From NCBI GenBank assembly GCA_024349765.1, contig AP026073.1:8184001-8248000 (forward strand): a DNA stretch of 64,000 nucleotides, in the 5' to 3' direction. Positions 17,027-27,801 of the stretch are shown here, in pieces. The position numbers and the translations under genes are program-made. This DNA is from Streptomyces nigrescens. GTDB lineage: Bacteria > Actinomycetota > Actinomycetes > Streptomycetales > Streptomycetaceae. Position 1 is the first letter of the stretch. Every line of letters begins with the position of its first letter. Below the pieces are notes generated by a model. It searched no databases and was not told the DNA's origin. It saw nothing but the letters and a program-made list of their open reading frames with translations.

Positions 17027-17425
17027 ATGACCATGACTGACCCCATCGCAGACATGCTGACCCGTCTGCGGAACGCGAACTCGGCGTACCACGACACCGT
17101 CGTGATGCCGCACAGCAAGATCAAGTCGCACATCGCGGAGATCCTCCAGCAGGAGGGTTACATCACCGGCTGGCGTGTCGAGGACGCCGAGGTTGGCAAG
17201 AACCTCGTCCTCGAGCTGAAGTTCGGCCCGAACCGCGAGCGCTCGATCGCCGGCATCAAGCGGATCTCGAAGCCGGGCCTCCGGGTCTACGCAAAGTCCA
17301 CCAACCTGCCGAAGGTCCTCGGCGGCCTGGGCGTGGCGATCATCTCCACGTCCCACGGTCTCCTGACCGGTCAGCAGGCCAGCAAGAAGGGCGTGGGTGG
17401 GGAAGTCCTCGCCTACGTCTGGTAA
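17027..17425 (+). CDS. rpsH: 30S ribosomal protein S8
   Basis: 16S central-domain binder, 132 aa. [20 protein letters not shown] at the start and [10 protein letters not shown] at the end are diagnostic. The 239-bp gap before it has a small CCCGA / TCGGG hairpin near 16960 and no supported gene. In E. coli S8 represses the spc operon; no matching site was recognised. Confidence 0.98.
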   Translation: MTMTDPIADMLTRLRNANSAYHDTVVMPHSKIKSHIAEILQQEGYITGWRVEDAEVGKNLVLELKFGPNRERSIAGIKRISKPGLRVYAKSTNLPKVLGGLGVAIISTSHGLLTGQQASKKGVGGEVLAYVW

Positions 17426-17447
17426 CCCGGGAACGGAGGAAGAGCTA

Positions 17448-17987
17448 ATGTCGCGCATTGGCAAGCTGCCCATCCAGGTTCCCGCTGGCGTGGACGTCAC
17501 CATCGAGGGCCGCACGGTCAACGTGAAGGGTCCCAAGGGTTCCCTTTCGCACACCGTCGCGGCTCCCATCGAGGTCGCCAAGGGTGAGGACGGCGTCATC
17601 AACGTCACCCGCCCGAACGACGAGCGTCAGAACAAGGCCCTGCACGGCCTGTCCCGCACGCTGGTGGCGAACATGATCACCGGCGTGACCCAGGGGTACA
17701 GCAAGGCGCTCGAGATCAGCGGTGTCGGTTACCGCGTCCAGGCGAAGGGCTCCAACCTGGAGTTCTCCCTGGGCTACAGCCACCCGATCCTGATCGAGGC
17801 CCCCGAGGGCATCTCGTTCAAGGTCGAGTCCCCGACCAAGCTCAGCGTCGAGGGCATCGACAAGCAGAAGGTCGGCGAGGTGGCGGCGAACATCCGCAAG
17901 CTGCGCAAGCCTGACCCGTACAAGGCCAAGGGCGTCAAGTACGCCGGCGAGGTCATCCGCCGCAAGGTCGGAAAGGCTGGTAAGTAA
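17448..17987 (+). CDS. rplF: 50S ribosomal protein L6
   Basis: 179-aa protein near the sarcin-ricin loop. [21 protein letters not shown] and the C-terminal [21 protein letters not shown] are diagnostic. ATG at 17448 follows GGAGGAAGAG. Confidence 0.99.
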   Translation: MSRIGKLPIQVPAGVDVTIEGRTVNVKGPKGSLSHTVAAPIEVAKGEDGVINVTRPNDERQNKALHGLSRTLVANMITGVTQGYSKALEISGVGYRVQAKGSNLEFSLGYSHPILIEAPEGISFKVESPTKLSVEGIDKQKVGEVAANIRKLRKPDPYKAKGVKYAGEVIRRKVGKAGK

Positions 17988-17990
17988 GCC

Positions 17991-18374
17991 ATGGCATACG
18001 GTGTGAAGATCGCTAAGGGCAACGCGTACAAGCGCGCGGCCGCCAAGCGTCGCCACATCCGCATCCGTAAGCGGATTTCGGGTACTTCGGAGCGTCCGCG
18101 TCTGGTCGTGACGCGGTCCAACCGCGGCATCACCGCTCAGGTCATCGACGACATCCAGGGCCACACCCTGGCCTCGGCGTCGACCCTGGACGCGTCCATC
18201 CGTGGTGGCGAGGGCGACAAGAGCGCCCAGGCCCAGAAGGTCGGCGCCCTGGTTGCCGAGCGTGCCAAGGCCGCCGGTGTCGAGGCCGTCGTGTTCGACC
18301 GCGGTGGCAAGCAGTACGCCGGGCGGATTGCCGCTCTGGCCGACGCCGCCCGCGAAGCCGGGCTGAAGTTCTAA
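17991..18374 (+). CDS. rplR: 50S ribosomal protein L18
   Basis: 5S rRNA-binding protein, 127 aa, ending in [20 protein letters not shown] and GLKF. It begins 3 bp after rplF. Confidence 0.98.
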   Translation: MAYGVKIAKGNAYKRAAAKRRHIRIRKRISGTSERPRLVVTRSNRGITAQVIDDIQGHTLASASTLDASIRGGEGDKSAQAQKVGALVAERAKAAGVEAVVFDRGGKQYAGRIAALADAAREAGLKF

Positions 18375-18421
18375 AGCCCCGGTTCCGGAGCTAGCGGACG
18401 TAACAGAGAGAGGTAAATCCA

Positions 18422-19024
18422 ATGGCTGGACCCCAGCGCCGCGGCAGCGGTGCCGGTGGCGGCGAGCGGCGGGACCGGAAGGGTCGCGACGGTGGCGCTG
18501 CCGCCGAGAAGACCGCGTACGTTGAGCGCGTAGTCGCGATCAACCGCGTCGCCAAGGTTGTCAAGGGTGGTCGTCGCTTCAGCTTCACTGCGCTGGTCGT
18601 GGTGGGCGACGGTGACGGCACCGTGGGTGTCGGTTACGGCAAGGCCAAGGAAGTTCCGGCTGCCATCGCCAAGGGCGTGGAAGAGGCCAAGAAGAACTTC
18701 TTCAAGGTCCCCCGTATCCAGGGCACCATCCCGCACCCCATCCAGGGCGAGAAGGCTGCGGGCGTCGTCCTGCTCAAGCCGGCTTCCCCCGGTACCGGTG
18801 TGATCGCCGGTGGCCCCGTGCGTGCCGTTCTGGAGTGCGCGGGCATCCACGACGTGCTGAGCAAGTCGCTCGGTTCGTCGAACCCGATCAACATCGTGCA
18901 CGCCACGGTGACCGCGCTTCAGGGCCTGCAGCGCCCCGAGGAGATCGCGGCCCGTCGTGGCCTGCCGCTGGAGGACGTTGCTCCCGCCGCTCTGCTGCGG
19001 GCGCGTGCAGGGGTGAGCGCGTAA
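18422..19024 (+). CDS. rpsE: 30S ribosomal protein S5
   Basis: Translational-accuracy protein, 200 aa. A Gly/Arg-rich N-terminal extension precedes the dsRBD-like fold with [20 protein letters not shown]. Coupled to rpmD through TAATG. Confidence 0.98.
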   Translation: MAGPQRRGSGAGGGERRDRKGRDGGAAAEKTAYVERVVAINRVAKVVKGGRRFSFTALVVVGDGDGTVGVGYGKAKEVPAAIAKGVEEAKKNFFKVPRIQGTIPHPIQGEKAAGVVLLKPASPGTGVIAGGPVRAVLECAGIHDVLSKSLGSSNPINIVHATVTALQGLQRPEEIAARRGLPLEDVAPAALLRARAGVSA

Positions 19025-19206
19025 TGGCTCGCCTGGAGATCACGCAGACCAAGTCCTACATCGGCAGCAAGCAGAACCACCGCGACACGCTGCGTTCGCT
19101 CGGCCTGAAGCGCCTGGGTGACGTGGTTGTCAAGGAGGACCGCCCCGAGTTCCGCGGCATGGTGCACACCGTCCGCCACCTCGTGTCGGTCAAGGAGGTC
19201 GACTGA
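19024..19206 (+). CDS. rpmD: 50S ribosomal protein L30
   Basis: 60-aa protein, [20 protein letters not shown] at the start and [11 protein letters not shown] at the end, the bacterial short L30. The ATG overlaps the rpsE stop by one base. Confidence 0.97.
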   Translation: MARLEITQTKSYIGSKQNHRDTLRSLGLKRLGDVVVKEDRPEFRGMVHTVRHLVSVKEVD

Positions 19207-19207
19207 C

Positions 19208-19663
19208 ATGGCGGAGCAGAACCCGCTGAAGGTCCACAACCTCCGGCCCGCCCCGGGCGCCAAGACCGCCAAGACCCGTGTCGGTCGTGGTGAGGCGTCC
19301 AAGGGTAAGACCGCCGGTCGTGGTACCAAGGGCACCAAGGCCCGTTACCAGGTTCCGGAGCGCTTCGAGGGTGGGCAGATGCCCCTCCACATGCGCCTCC
19401 CGAAGCTGAAGGGCTTCAAGAACCCCGCCCACAAGCAGTTCCAGGTCGTGAACCTGGACAAGCTGGCCGCGCTGTACCCGCAGGGTGGCGAGGTCACGGT
19501 GGCCGACCTGGTCGCCAAGGGCGCGGTGCGCAAGAACGAGCTCGTCAAGGTCCTGGGCCAGGGCGAGGTCTCCGTGGCGCTGCAGGTTTCGGTTGACGCC
19601 GTCTCCGGCTCCGCCAAGGAGAAGATCGCCGCCGCCGGCGGCACCGTCACCGAGCTCATCTGA
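19208..19663 (+). CDS. rplO: 50S ribosomal protein L15
   Basis: 151-aa late-assembly protein. [20 protein letters not shown], the Gly/Lys-rich loop and [11 protein letters not shown] identify it. The ATG at 19208 begins right after the rpmD stop; the frame is open further upstream, but that region is rpmD. Confidence 0.98.
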   Translation: MAEQNPLKVHNLRPAPGAKTAKTRVGRGEASKGKTAGRGTKGTKARYQVPERFEGGQMPLHMRLPKLKGFKNPAHKQFQVVNLDKLAALYPQGGEVTVADLVAKGAVRKNELVKVLGQGEVSVALQVSVDAVSGSAKEKIAAAGGTVTELI

Positions 19664-19680
19664 GTTCGTTGGTTCAACTG

Positions 19681-19714
19681 ACCGGGGATGCCCATCGATT
19701 GGGGCATCCCCGGT
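19681..19714 (+). terminator. Terminator between rplO and secY
   Basis: A perfect 13-bp stem (ACCGGGGATGCCC and its complement) with an 8-nt loop, 17 nt after rplO. It implies that secY-adk is at least partly transcribed from its own promoter in 19715-19890. Confidence 0.8.
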
Positions 19715-19890
19715 TGGTCGTTCCACGGGGGTACGGTCGCCGGTAAGGTGGCATGCACTGTTGTTTTCCGGGGCCAATGCCCCGGGCCCCCGCCGCGTGG
19801 GCCGCGCCCGCGCGGTTTCCGGCCGTTACGAATTCGTCGATCCTCAAGACCGTCACCTCTCGCCCGCGGGCGGGAGGCGCAGGAGGCACC

Positions 19891-21204
19891 GTGCTCACCG
19901 CGTTCGCCCGAGCGTTCAAGACGCCCGACCTGCGCAAGAAGCTGCTGTTCACGTTGGGCATCATCGTGCTCTACCGGATCGGAGCGCACGTCCCGGTCCC
20001 TGGGGTGAACTACGCGAACGTCGAGACCTGCATGAAGCAGGCCGGCGGCAACAGCGGGTTGTTCGCCCTGGTGAACATGTTCAGCGGTGGTGCGCTGCTG
20101 CAGATCACGATCTTCGCGCTGGGGATCATGCCGTACATCACGGCGAGCATCATCCTCCAGCTGCTGACCGTGGTCATCCCCAGGCTGGAGGCCCTCAAGA
20201 AAGAGGGGCAGTCGGGCCAGGGGAAGATCACCCAGTACACCCGCTACCTGACCGTGGCGCTCGCGGTCCTGCAGGGCACCGGCCTGGTGGCCACCGCCCG
20301 CAGTGGCGCGCTCTTCCAGAGCTGCCCGGTCGCCAGCGAGATCGTGCCCAGCGACTCGATCTTCACCACCATCACGATGGTCATCTGCATGACCGCCGGC
20401 ACCTGCCTGATCATGTGGCTCGGTGAGCTCGTCACCGACCGCGGCATCGGCAACGGCATGTCCATCCTGATGTTCATCTCGATCGCCGCCGGCTTCCCGG
20501 GCGCCCTGTGGCAGATCAAGCTCACCGGCAAGCTCGCGGACGGCTGGATCGAGTTCTTCTCGGTGATCGCGGTGGGCCTGGCGATGGTCGCGCTGGTGGT
20601 CTTCGTCGAGCAGGCCCAGCGACGCATCCCGGTGCAGTACGCGAAGCGGATGATCGGCCGCCGGTCCTATGGCGGTACGTCCACGTACATCCCGCTCAAG
20701 GTGAATCAGGCGGGTGTGATTCCCGTCATCTTCGCGTCGTCGCTGCTCTACATTCCAGCCCTGGTTGCACAGTTCAGCGGGTCGAAGGCGGCATGGGCGA
20801 CCTGGATCGCCACCAACTTCACCAAGGGAAATCACCCGGTTTACATCGTTACGTACTTCCTGCTGATCGTCTTCTTCGCGTTCTTCTACGTCGCCATCAG
20901 CTTCAACCCCGAAGAAGTTGCCGACAACATGAAGAAGTATGGTGGCTTCATCCCGGGTATCCGGGCTGGTCGCCCGACGGCCGAGTACCTCAGCTACGTG
21001 CTCAACCGGATCACGTGGCCGGGCTCGCTGTACCTGGGGCTGATCGCGCTCGTACCAACAGTGGCGTTGGTGCTGTTCAACGCGAACCAGAACTTCCCGT
21101 TCGGCGGGACGAGCATCCTCATCATCGTGGGTGTGGGTCTGGAGACCGTGAAGCAGATTGAGAGCCAGCTTCAGCAGCGCAACTACGAAGGGTTCCTCCG
21201 CTGA
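19891..21204 (+). CDS. secY: Preprotein translocase subunit SecY
   Basis: Channel-forming membrane subunit of the Sec translocon, 437 aa with ten predicted membrane helices. The GTG at 19891 ([20 protein letters not shown]) has AGGAGG at 19881-19886 and gives the usual length; upstream open frame is non-coding leader. The [17 protein letters not shown] and cytoplasmic [20 protein letters not shown] segments are conserved. Its stop overlaps the adk start. Confidence 0.98.
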   Translation: MLTAFARAFKTPDLRKKLLFTLGIIVLYRIGAHVPVPGVNYANVETCMKQAGGNSGLFALVNMFSGGALLQITIFALGIMPYITASIILQLLTVVIPRLEALKKEGQSGQGKITQYTRYLTVALAVLQGTGLVATARSGALFQSCPVASEIVPSDSIFTTITMVICMTAGTCLIMWLGELVTDRGIGNGMSILMFISIAAGFPGALWQIKLTGKLADGWIEFFSVIAVGLAMVALVVFVEQAQRRIPVQYAKRMIGRRSYGGTSTYIPLKVNQAGVIPVIFASSLLYIPALVAQFSGSKAAWATWIATNFTKGNHPVYIVTYFLLIVFFAFFYVAISFNPEEVADNMKKYGGFIPGIRAGRPTAEYLSYVLNRITWPGSLYLGLIALVPTVALVLFNANQNFPFGGTSILIIVGVGLETVKQIESQLQQRNYEGFLR

Positions 21205-21857
21205 TGCGAATCGTCCTCGTCGGGCCCCCGGGGGCCGGCAAGGGTACGCAGGCTGCGTACCTTGCCAAGAACCTCGCGATCCCGCACATCTCCACGGGGG
21301 ACCTGTTCCGGGCCAACATCAGCCAGGGCACCGACCTCGGCAAGAAGGCCAAGGCGTTCATGGACGCCGGTGAGCTCGTTCCCGACGAGGTCACCATCGG
21401 CATGGCCCGCGACCGGATGAACCAGCCGGACGCGATCGGCGGCTTCCTGCTGGACGGCTTCCCCCGCAACGTCTCGCAGGCCGAGGCGCTCGACGAGGCC
21501 CTCAAGGAGGACGGCGTCACGCTCGACGCGGTCCTGGACCTGGAGGTCCCGGAGGAAGAGGTGGTCAAGCGCATCGCCGGCCGCCGCATCTGCCGCAACG
21601 ACTCCAGCCACGTCTTCCACGTGTCCTACAGCGCGCCGAAGCAGGAGGGCGTCTGCGACGTCTGCGGCGGGGAGCTGTACCAGCGCGACGACGACAGCGA
21701 GGCGACCGTCCGCAAGCGGCTGGAGGTCTACCACACGCAGACCGAGCCGATCATCGACTACTACAAGGCCCAGGACCTGGTCGTCACCATCCCGGCACTC
21801 GGGAAGGTCGAAGAGGTCACGGAGCGCGCGATGGCCGCGCTCCAGGGCGGCGAGTAG
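21204..21857 (+). CDS. adk: Adenylate kinase
   Basis: Interconverts ATP, ADP and AMP, 217 aa. The P-loop is GPPGAGKGT at residues 7-15. The long-form LID domain contains [14 protein letters not shown] and [14 protein letters not shown], so Cys/His residues that could bind zinc are present. ATG overlaps the secY TGA; secY-adk coupling is common. Confidence 0.98.
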   Translation: MRIVLVGPPGAGKGTQAAYLAKNLAIPHISTGDLFRANISQGTDLGKKAKAFMDAGELVPDEVTIGMARDRMNQPDAIGGFLLDGFPRNVSQAEALDEALKEDGVTLDAVLDLEVPEEEVVKRIAGRRICRNDSSHVFHVSYSAPKQEGVCDVCGGELYQRDDDSEATVRKRLEVYHTQTEPIIDYYKAQDLVVTIPALGKVEEVTERAMAALQGGE

Positions 21858-21869
21858 CCGACAGCTTCG

Positions 21870-21906
21870 TACGGCCGCGGTGTCCAGCACGGGCACCGCG
21901 GCCGTA
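21870..21906 (+). terminator. Hairpin between adk and map
   Basis: A perfect 13-bp stem, TACGGCCGCGGTG and complement, with an 11-nt loop, 13 nt after adk. Likely terminator or attenuator before map. Confidence 0.7.
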
Positions 21907-21957
21907 CTGTTGGTCGGGTACGACGGACACAGCACGGACGGAAGGGCGTAAGCCGCG

Positions 21958-22794
21958 ATGGTGGAGATCAAGACCCCCGAGCAGATCGCGAAGATGCGCG
22001 AGGCGGGGCTGGTGGTCGCCGCCATCCACGCCGCGACCCGGGAGGTCGCGGTGCCGGGCGCCACGACCAAGGACCTGGACGACGCGGCGCGCAAGGTGCT
22101 CGCGGAGCACGGCGCGAAGTCGAACTTCCTCGGCTACGGCGGCTTCCCCGCGACGATCTGCACCTCGGTGAACGACGTCGTGGTCCACGGCATCCCGGAC
22201 ACCGAAACCGTCCTCGCGAACGGCGACATCATCTCCATCGACTGCGGCGCGATCGTCGACGGCTGGCACGGCGACGCCGCGTACACCGCGTTCGTCGGCT
22301 CCGGTCACTCCGCGGAGCTGATCGAGCTCAGCCGGGTCACCGAGGGCTCGATGTGGGCGGGCATCGCCGCGGTCGCCAAGGGCAACCGACTGGTCGACAT
22401 CTCCAAGGCGATCGAGGGCTACATCCGTCGCCAGCCCCGCCCGGCCGGCGGCAAGTACGGCATCGTCGAGGACTACGGCGGCCACGGCATCGGCTCGCAG
22501 ATGCACATGGACCCGCACCTGCTGAACTACGTCGACCGCAAGCGCGGCCGCGGCCCCAAGCTGGTGCCCGGTTTCTGCATCGCGATCGAGCCGATGGTGA
22601 ACCTCGGCACCCCGAAGACCCATGTCCTCGAGGACGACTGGACCGTGAAGTCGAACGACGGCAGCTGGTCCTCGCACTGGGAGCACTCGGTCGCGCTGAC
22701 CGAGCAGGGCCCGCTGGTGCTGACCGCGCCCGACGGCGGCAAGGCCAGGCTCGCGGAGCTCGGGATCACCGCCGCGCCGGACCCGCTGGCGTAA
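21958..22794 (+). CDS. map: Methionine aminopeptidase, type I
   Basis: Removes the initiator methionine, 278 aa. Metal-binding residues are recognisable in SIDCGAIVDGWHGDAAYT (two Asp), GYGGHGIGSQMH (His) and AIEPM (Glu), plus a C-terminal Glu in HWEHSVALTE. No N-terminal zinc-finger extension. ATG at 21958 with GGAAGGG upstream. Confidence 0.97.
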   Translation: MVEIKTPEQIAKMREAGLVVAAIHAATREVAVPGATTKDLDDAARKVLAEHGAKSNFLGYGGFPATICTSVNDVVVHGIPDTETVLANGDIISIDCGAIVDGWHGDAAYTAFVGSGHSAELIELSRVTEGSMWAGIAAVAKGNRLVDISKAIEGYIRRQPRPAGGKYGIVEDYGGHGIGSQMHMDPHLLNYVDRKRGRGPKLVPGFCIAIEPMVNLGTPKTHVLEDDWTVKSNDGSWSSHWEHSVALTEQGPLVLTAPDGGKARLAELGITAAPDPLA

Positions 22795-22824
22795 GGATCA
22801 CCCGGCATGGGCAATAATCCTGGA

Positions 22825-22854
22825 TTCGTCTTTTCCCGGGCCCTGACGTAGACT
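22825..22854 (+). promoter_or_regulatory. Possible infA promoter
   Basis: TTCGTC at 22825-22830 and TAGACT at 22849-22854, 18 bp apart. The -10 is good and the -35 is poor. Confidence 0.4.
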
Positions 22855-22965
22855 GACGCGTCGGCTCTCGTGCATCCGTATGCCTGTAAAGGGGTGCGGA
22901 CGTGTCGTAGGTGTTTCACCTGCGAATGACAGCCGCCAAAAGGTAGCCGATTCGAAGGGCGAAGC

Positions 22966-23187
22966 GTGGCCAAGAAGCAAGGTGCCATCGAAATCGAGGG
23001 CACCGTGATCGAGTCCCTCCCGAACGCGATGTTCAAGGTGGAGCTTCAGAACGGTCACAAGGTCCTCGCGCACATCAGCGGCAAGATGCGGATGCACTAC
23101 ATCCGTATCCTTCCGGATGACCGGGTCGTCGTGGAGCTCTCTCCCTACGATCTGACGCGTGGCCGGATCGTCTACCGCTACAAGTAG
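22966..23187 (+). CDS. infA: Translation initiation factor IF-1
   Basis: Single OB-fold factor, 73 aa: [20 protein letters not shown] at the start and [11 protein letters not shown] at the end. GTG start. It begins the infA-rpmJ-rpsM-rpsK-rpsD-rpoA-rplQ block. Confidence 0.98.
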   Translation: MAKKQGAIEIEGTVIESLPNAMFKVELQNGHKVLAHISGKMRMHYIRILPDDRVVVELSPYDLTRGRIVYRYK

Positions 23188-23247
23188 ATCTTGTCGGCAC
23201 CCCGCTCCCGTGGGGTGACGGCACTGACCCGGAGAACCTCACATCCC

Positions 23248-23361
23248 ATGAAGGTCAAGCCGAGCGTCAAGAAGATCTGCGACAAGTGCAAGGTGATCCG
23301 CCGCCACGGCCGGGTCATGGTCATCTGCGACAACCTGCGCCACAAGCAGCGCCAGGGCTGA
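23248..23361 (+). CDS. rpmJ: 50S ribosomal protein L36, zinc-binding form
   Basis: 37-aa protein, [20 protein letters not shown] at its start, ending RHKQRQG. The zinc ligands C11, C14, C27 and H32 are all present, so this is the zinc-containing form. GGAGAACC lies upstream. Confidence 0.97.
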   Translation: MKVKPSVKKICDKCKVIRRHGRVMVICDNLRHKQRQG

Positions 23362-23439
23362 CGCACGCCGACCACCTGCAATTTCGCAGTTCGCGCGACG
23401 CAAGCACCACACGTTCATACGCAGTCACCCGACCCCCCG

Positions 23440-23490
23440 CACCAGCGGCGTGGGGACGACACCCCCGGCTCGGAGGCCGGGGACCCGGCT
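23440..23490 (+). promoter_or_regulatory. Structured leader of rpsM
   Basis: The 199-bp gap 23362-23560 contains a CCCCGGC / GCCGGGG stem near 23463-23482 and a CCCC-GGGG pairing just before it. Attenuation or protection of the rpsM transcript is possible; no clear promoter was found. Confidence 0.35.
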
Positions 23491-23560
23491 CGTAATTCTG
23501 CAGAGTCTTACGGGAACGGTGCTGCGGAAGACCTCCGAATAGCCATCAGGAGCCACATCA

Positions 23561-23941
23561 ATGGCACGCCTCGCAGGCGTTGATCTCCCGCGCGAAAAGC
23601 GTGTGGAGGTCGCCCTCACCTACGTCTTCGGTATCGGGCGGACGCTCTCGCAGCAGACCCTCGCCGCCACCGGCGTGAACCCGAACACCCGGGTCCGCGA
23701 CCTGGCCGAGGAAGACCTCGTCAAGATCCGCGAGTACGTCGACAACAACCTCAAGACCGAGGGTGACCTCCGTCGCGAGATCCAGGCCGACATCCGCCGC
23801 AAGGTCGAGATCGGCTGCTACCAGGGTCTGCGTCACCGCCGCGGTCTGCCGGTGCACGGTCAGCGCACCAGCACGAACGCCCGTACCCGCAAGGGTCCGC
23901 GTCGCGCGATCGCCGGCAAGAAGAAGCCGGGCAAGAAGTAG
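23561..23941 (+). CDS. rpsM: 30S ribosomal protein S13
   Basis: 30S head and subunit-bridge protein, 126 aa. [20 protein letters not shown] at the start and the basic tail [19 protein letters not shown] are diagnostic. CAGGAGCC precedes the ATG. Confidence 0.99.
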   Translation: MARLAGVDLPREKRVEVALTYVFGIGRTLSQQTLAATGVNPNTRVRDLAEEDLVKIREYVDNNLKTEGDLRREIQADIRRKVEIGCYQGLRHRRGLPVHGQRTSTNARTRKGPRRAIAGKKKPGKK

Positions 23942-24005
23942 TCCTCAGCAGGACGCTTACCAGCGGTCTTCGCTGTAGGACCGACCACCTCCACGGGAGA
24001 TTTGA

Positions 24006-24410
24006 ATGCCTCCGAAGGGCCGTACGGCCGGCGCCAAGAAGGTGCGCCGCAAGGAGAAGAAGAACGTCGCCCACGGGCACGCTCACATCAAGAGCACGTT
24101 CAACAACACGATCGTCTCGATCACCGACCCGACCGGGAACGTGATCTCTTGGGCCTCTGCCGGCCACGTCGGCTTCAAGGGCTCGCGCAAGTCCACCCCC
24201 TTCGCCGCGCAGATGGCCGCCGAGTCGGCCGCCCGCCGCGCGCAGGAGCACGGCATGCGCAAGGTTGACGTCTTCGTCAAGGGTCCCGGCTCCGGCCGTG
24301 AGACCGCGATCCGCTCGCTCCAGGCCACCGGCCTGGAGGTCGGCTCGATCCAGGACGTCACCCCCACCCCGCACAACGGATGCCGCCCGCCCAAGCGTCG
24401 CCGCGTCTGA
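24006..24410 (+). CDS. rpsK: 30S ribosomal protein S11
   Basis: Platform protein, 134 aa. [19 protein letters not shown] and the C-terminal [18 protein letters not shown] are diagnostic. Confidence 0.99.
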   Translation: MPPKGRTAGAKKVRRKEKKNVAHGHAHIKSTFNNTIVSITDPTGNVISWASAGHVGFKGSRKSTPFAAQMAAESAARRAQEHGMRKVDVFVKGPGSGRETAIRSLQATGLEVGSIQDVTPTPHNGCRPPKRRRV

Positions 24411-24437
24411 CCCACTGAAGTAGGAGACAACTAGACA

Positions 24438-25064
24438 ATGGCGCGTTACACCGGGGCCGACTGCAAGCGTTGCCGTCGGGAGAAGCAGAAGCTCTTCCTC
24501 AAGGGGAGCAAGTGCGAGAGCGCGAAGTGCCCGATCGAGATCCGTCCTTACCCCCCGGGTGAGCACGGTCGCGGGCGCACCAAGGACAGCGAGTACCTGC
24601 TCCAGCTTCGTGAGAAGCAGAAGTGCAGCCGCATCTACGGTGTCCTTGAGAAGCAGTTCGTGAACTACTACAAGGAAGCGAACCAGAAGACCGGCAAGAC
24701 CGGTGAGAACCTTCTGCGCATCCTTGAGACCCGCCTCGACAACGTGGTCTACCGGGCCGGCTTCGCCAAGTCCCGCGACCACGCCCGTCAGCTGGTCCGT
24801 CACGGACACATCGTCGTCAACGGCCGCAAGACCGACATCCCGTCGGCCCGCGTGGCGGTCAACGACATCATCGAGGTCCGCGAGAGCTCTCGGAACCTGA
24901 CCCCCTTCGAGGTGGCCAAGGCCGAGGCCGGCGAGAAGACCGTTCCGGCGTGGCTGGAGGCGATCCCCTCGCAGCTGCGGATCCTCGTGCACAGCCTGCC
25001 CGAGCGCCAGGTGATCGACACCCAGGTGCAGGAGCAGCTGATCGTCGAGCTCTACTCGAAGTAA
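24438..25064 (+). CDS. rpsD: 30S ribosomal protein S4, zinc-binding form
   Basis: Primary assembly protein, 208 aa. N-terminal zinc cysteines C9, C12, C26 and C31 (CKRC...C...C) are intact. The S4 RNA-binding domain has RLDNVVYRAGFAKSRDHARQ and then LVRHGHIVVNGRK. With S14 and L36, it is the third zinc-binding ribosomal protein in the window. Confidence 0.98.
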   Translation: MARYTGADCKRCRREKQKLFLKGSKCESAKCPIEIRPYPPGEHGRGRTKDSEYLLQLREKQKCSRIYGVLEKQFVNYYKEANQKTGKTGENLLRILETRLDNVVYRAGFAKSRDHARQLVRHGHIVVNGRKTDIPSARVAVNDIIEVRESSRNLTPFEVAKAEAGEKTVPAWLEAIPSQLRILVHSLPERQVIDTQVQEQLIVELYSK

Positions 25065-25071
25065 GGCTCGT

Positions 25072-25095
25072 CGGCCCCCGTCACGTCGGGGGCCG
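25072..25095 (+). terminator. Hairpin between rpsD and rpoA
   Basis: CGGCCCCCG and CGGGGGCCG arms (9 bp) with loop TCACGT, 7 nt after rpsD. Probably attenuates read-through into rpoA. Confidence 0.6.
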
Positions 25096-25198
25096 GTGGG
25101 TGGGGGCGGTACGGGGCCTTGTGCGTCGTACCGCCCGTACCCTTGTCAGTACAGCGGGCGTCAAATAGCGGGCGCCCACGACTGAAGGACCGAAAAAC

Positions 25199-26221
25199 AT
25201 GCTGATCGCTCAGCGTCCCTCCCTGACCGAAGAGGTCGTGGACGAGTACCGTTCCCGGTTCGTGATCGAGCCGCTGGAGCCGGGCTTCGGCTACACCCTC
25301 GGCAACTCCCTGCGTCGTACGCTCCTCTCCTCGATCCCGGGTGCGGCGGTCACGTCCATCCGCATCGACGGCGTTCTGCACGAGTTCACCACCGTGCCGG
25401 GCGTCAAGGAGGACGTCACCGACCTCATCCTCAACATCAAGCAGCTGGTCGTCTCCTCCGAGCACGACGAGCCGGTCGTGATGTACCTGCGCAAGCAGGG
25501 TCCGGGCCTCGTGACCGCCGCGGACATCGCGCCGCCGGCCGGTGTCGAGGTGCACAACCCCGACCTGGTCCTCGCCACGCTCAACGGCAAGGGCAAGCTG
25601 GAGATGGAGCTGACCGTCGAGCGCGGTCGCGGCTACGTCTCCGCCGTGCAGAACAAGCAGGTGGGCCAGGAGATCGGCCGCATCCCGGTCGACTCCATCT
25701 ACAGCCCGGTGCTCAAGGTCACGTACAAGGTCGAGGCGACCCGTGTCGAGCAGCGCACCGACTTCGACAAGCTGATCGTCGACGTCGAGACCAAGCAGGC
25801 GATGCGTCCCCGTGACGCCATGGCCTCCGCCGGTAAGACCCTGGTCGAGCTGTTCGGTCTCGCCCGCGAGCTGAACATCGACGCCGAGGGCATCGACATG
25901 GGCCCGTCCCCCACGGACGCCGCCCTGGCCGCCGACCTGGCGCTGCCCATCGAGGAGCTGGAGCTCACCGTCCGCTCCTACAACTGCCTCAAGCGCGAGG
26001 GCATCCACTCCGTGGGTGAGCTCGTCGCCCGCTCCGAGGCGGACCTGCTGGACATCCGCAACTTCGGTGCGAAGTCCATCGACGAGGTCAAGGCGAAGCT
26101 GGCCGGCATGGGCCTGGCCCTGAAGGACAGCCCGCCCGGATTCGACCCGACCGCCGCTGCCGACGCCTTCGGCGCCGACGACGACGCGGACGCCGGGTTC
26201 GTGGAGACCGAGCAGTACTGA
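25199..26221 (+). CDS. rpoA: DNA-directed RNA polymerase alpha subunit
   Basis: 340-aa scaffold subunit. The N-terminal domain (about 1-230) has [20 protein letters not shown] and TLLSSIPG for dimerisation. The C-terminal domain (about 260-325) has [20 protein letters not shown] and then [18 protein letters not shown] for UP-element and activator contact, followed by an Asp/Ala-rich tail. Confidence 0.99.
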   Translation: MLIAQRPSLTEEVVDEYRSRFVIEPLEPGFGYTLGNSLRRTLLSSIPGAAVTSIRIDGVLHEFTTVPGVKEDVTDLILNIKQLVVSSEHDEPVVMYLRKQGPGLVTAADIAPPAGVEVHNPDLVLATLNGKGKLEMELTVERGRGYVSAVQNKQVGQEIGRIPVDSIYSPVLKVTYKVEATRVEQRTDFDKLIVDVETKQAMRPRDAMASAGKTLVELFGLARELNIDAEGIDMGPSPTDAALAADLALPIEELELTVRSYNCLKREGIHSVGELVARSEADLLDIRNFGAKSIDEVKAKLAGMGLALKDSPPGFDPTAAADAFGADDDADAGFVETEQY

Positions 26222-26349
26222 GTTCGACCGGCAGGGGTCCGGGAGCCTTTCCCGGGCCCCTGCCGTGTGCATCTTCCGCGGGGCGGCCGCCTCGTGGGAA
26301 CTGACACCGGTACCTGATACGGCCGGTGCAGCAATGAAGGAGATACACC

Positions 26350-26832
26350 ATGCCGAAGCCCACCAAGGGTGCCCGTCTGGGCGGCAGCGCTGCGCACGAG
26401 CGTGCCATGCTGCGCAACCTGGCGACCAACCTCTTCGAGCACGGCCGCATCACGACGACCGAGGCCAAGGCCCGCCGTCTGCGTCCGTACGCGGAGCGTC
26501 TGGTGACCAAGGCGAAGAAGGGCGACCTTCACAACCGCCGTCAGGTCATGCAGCTGATCTCGGACAAGAGCGTCGTGCACACGCTCTTCACGGAGATCGC
26601 GCCGCGGTTCGCGGAGCGTCCGGGTGGCTACACCCGTATCACCAAGATCGGCAACCGTCGTGGCGACAACGCCCCGATGGCCGTCATCGAACTGGTCGAG
26701 GGCGAGATCGCCAAGAAGGCGACCGTCGCCGAGGCCGAGGCCGCGACCAAGCGCGCGGTGAAGGAAGCCGATGAGGCCGCGGCGACCGAGGCTCCGGCCG
26801 AGGCGCCCGCCGAGGAGTCCAAGGACGCCTGA
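26350..26832 (+). CDS. rplQ: 50S ribosomal protein L17
   Basis: 160 aa: a conserved core of about 120 aa beginning [20 protein letters not shown], followed by an Ala/Glu-rich tail of about 40 residues typical of actinobacteria. AAGGAGA precedes the ATG. Confidence 0.98.
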   Translation: MPKPTKGARLGGSAAHERAMLRNLATNLFEHGRITTTEAKARRLRPYAERLVTKAKKGDLHNRRQVMQLISDKSVVHTLFTEIAPRFAERPGGYTRITKIGNRRGDNAPMAVIELVEGEIAKKATVAEAEAATKRAVKEADEAAATEAPAEAPAEESKDA

Positions 26833-26847
26833 GGTTGACCTCGCGTG

Positions 26848-26879
26848 AAGCGGGTCCGTCCGAGAGGGCGGGCCCGCTT
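26848..26879 (+). terminator. rpoA-rplQ terminator
   Basis: AAGCGGGTCC pairs with GGGCCCGCTT (one G-U) over a 12-nt loop, followed by TTCGCGTTTT. It begins 15 nt after rplQ. Confidence 0.8.
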
Positions 26880-26919
26880 TCGCGTTTTCCCAAGGGATCT
26901 GCCCTGAGAGGATCTCCCC

Positions 26920-27777
26920 GTGAGTGACGAAGTACGGCCCGGACACGTCCGCATCCGCCTCGACCTGTCGTACGACGGGTCCGCCTTCCACGGCTGGGCC
27001 AAGCAGGCCGGCGGCCGGCGCACCGTGCAGGCCGAGATCGAGGACGCCCTGCGCACCGTGACGCGGTCCGGCGACACGACGTACGAGCTGACGGTGGCCG
27101 GCCGGACGGACGCCGGGGTGCACGCGCGGGGCCAGGTGGCGCACGTCGACCTGCCCGGGGAGCTGTGGGCGGAGCACCGGGAGAAGCTGCTGAAGCGGCT
27201 CGCCGGGCGGCTTCCCAAGGACGTACGGATCTGGCGCCTGACCGAGGCCCCCGAGGGCTTCAACGCGCGCTTCTCGGCGATCTGGCGGCGCTACGCCTAC
27301 CGCGTCACCGACAACCCCGGCGGTGTCGACCCGCTGCTGCGCGGGCACGTCCTGTGGCACGACTGGCCGCTCGACGTGGACGCCATGAACGAGGCGGCCC
27401 GGCGGCTGCTCGGGGAGCACGACTTCGCGGCGTACTGCAAGAAGCGCGAGGGTGCGACGACCATCCGTACGCTCCAGGACCTCGGCCTGGTGCGGGGCGA
27501 CGACGGGATCATCACCGCCACGGTGCGGGCCGACGCCTTCTGCCACAACATGGTGCGCTCGCTGATCGGGGCGCTGCTGTTCGTGGGGGACGGGCACCGG
27601 CCGGCGGACTGGCCGGGGAAGGTGCTCGCGGCCGGCATACGCGACTCGGCCGTGCACGTGGTCCGGCCGCACGGGCTGACGCTCGAAGAGGTCGGGTATC
27701 CGGCGGACGAGCTGCTGGCGGCCCGCAACAAGGAGGCCCGGAACAAGCGGGCGCTGCCGGCGGGCGGCTGCTGCTGA
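26920..27777 (+). CDS. truA: tRNA pseudouridine(38-40) synthase
   Basis: Modifies the tRNA anticodon stem, 285 aa. The catalytic aspartate is D64 in [32 protein letters not shown] and [14 protein letters not shown] are further family motifs. The start is GTG with GAGAGGA upstream. truA after rplQ is the standard order. Confidence 0.97.
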   Translation: MSDEVRPGHVRIRLDLSYDGSAFHGWAKQAGGRRTVQAEIEDALRTVTRSGDTTYELTVAGRTDAGVHARGQVAHVDLPGELWAEHREKLLKRLAGRLPKDVRIWRLTEAPEGFNARFSAIWRRYAYRVTDNPGGVDPLLRGHVLWHDWPLDVDAMNEAARRLLGEHDFAAYCKKREGATTIRTLQDLGLVRGDDGIITATVRADAFCHNMVRSLIGALLFVGDGHRPADWPGKVLAAGIRDSAVHVVRPHGLTLEEVGYPADELLAARNKEARNKRALPAGGCC

Positions 27778-27801
27778 GCCGCCCGCCGGGGAGCCGGCCG
27801 G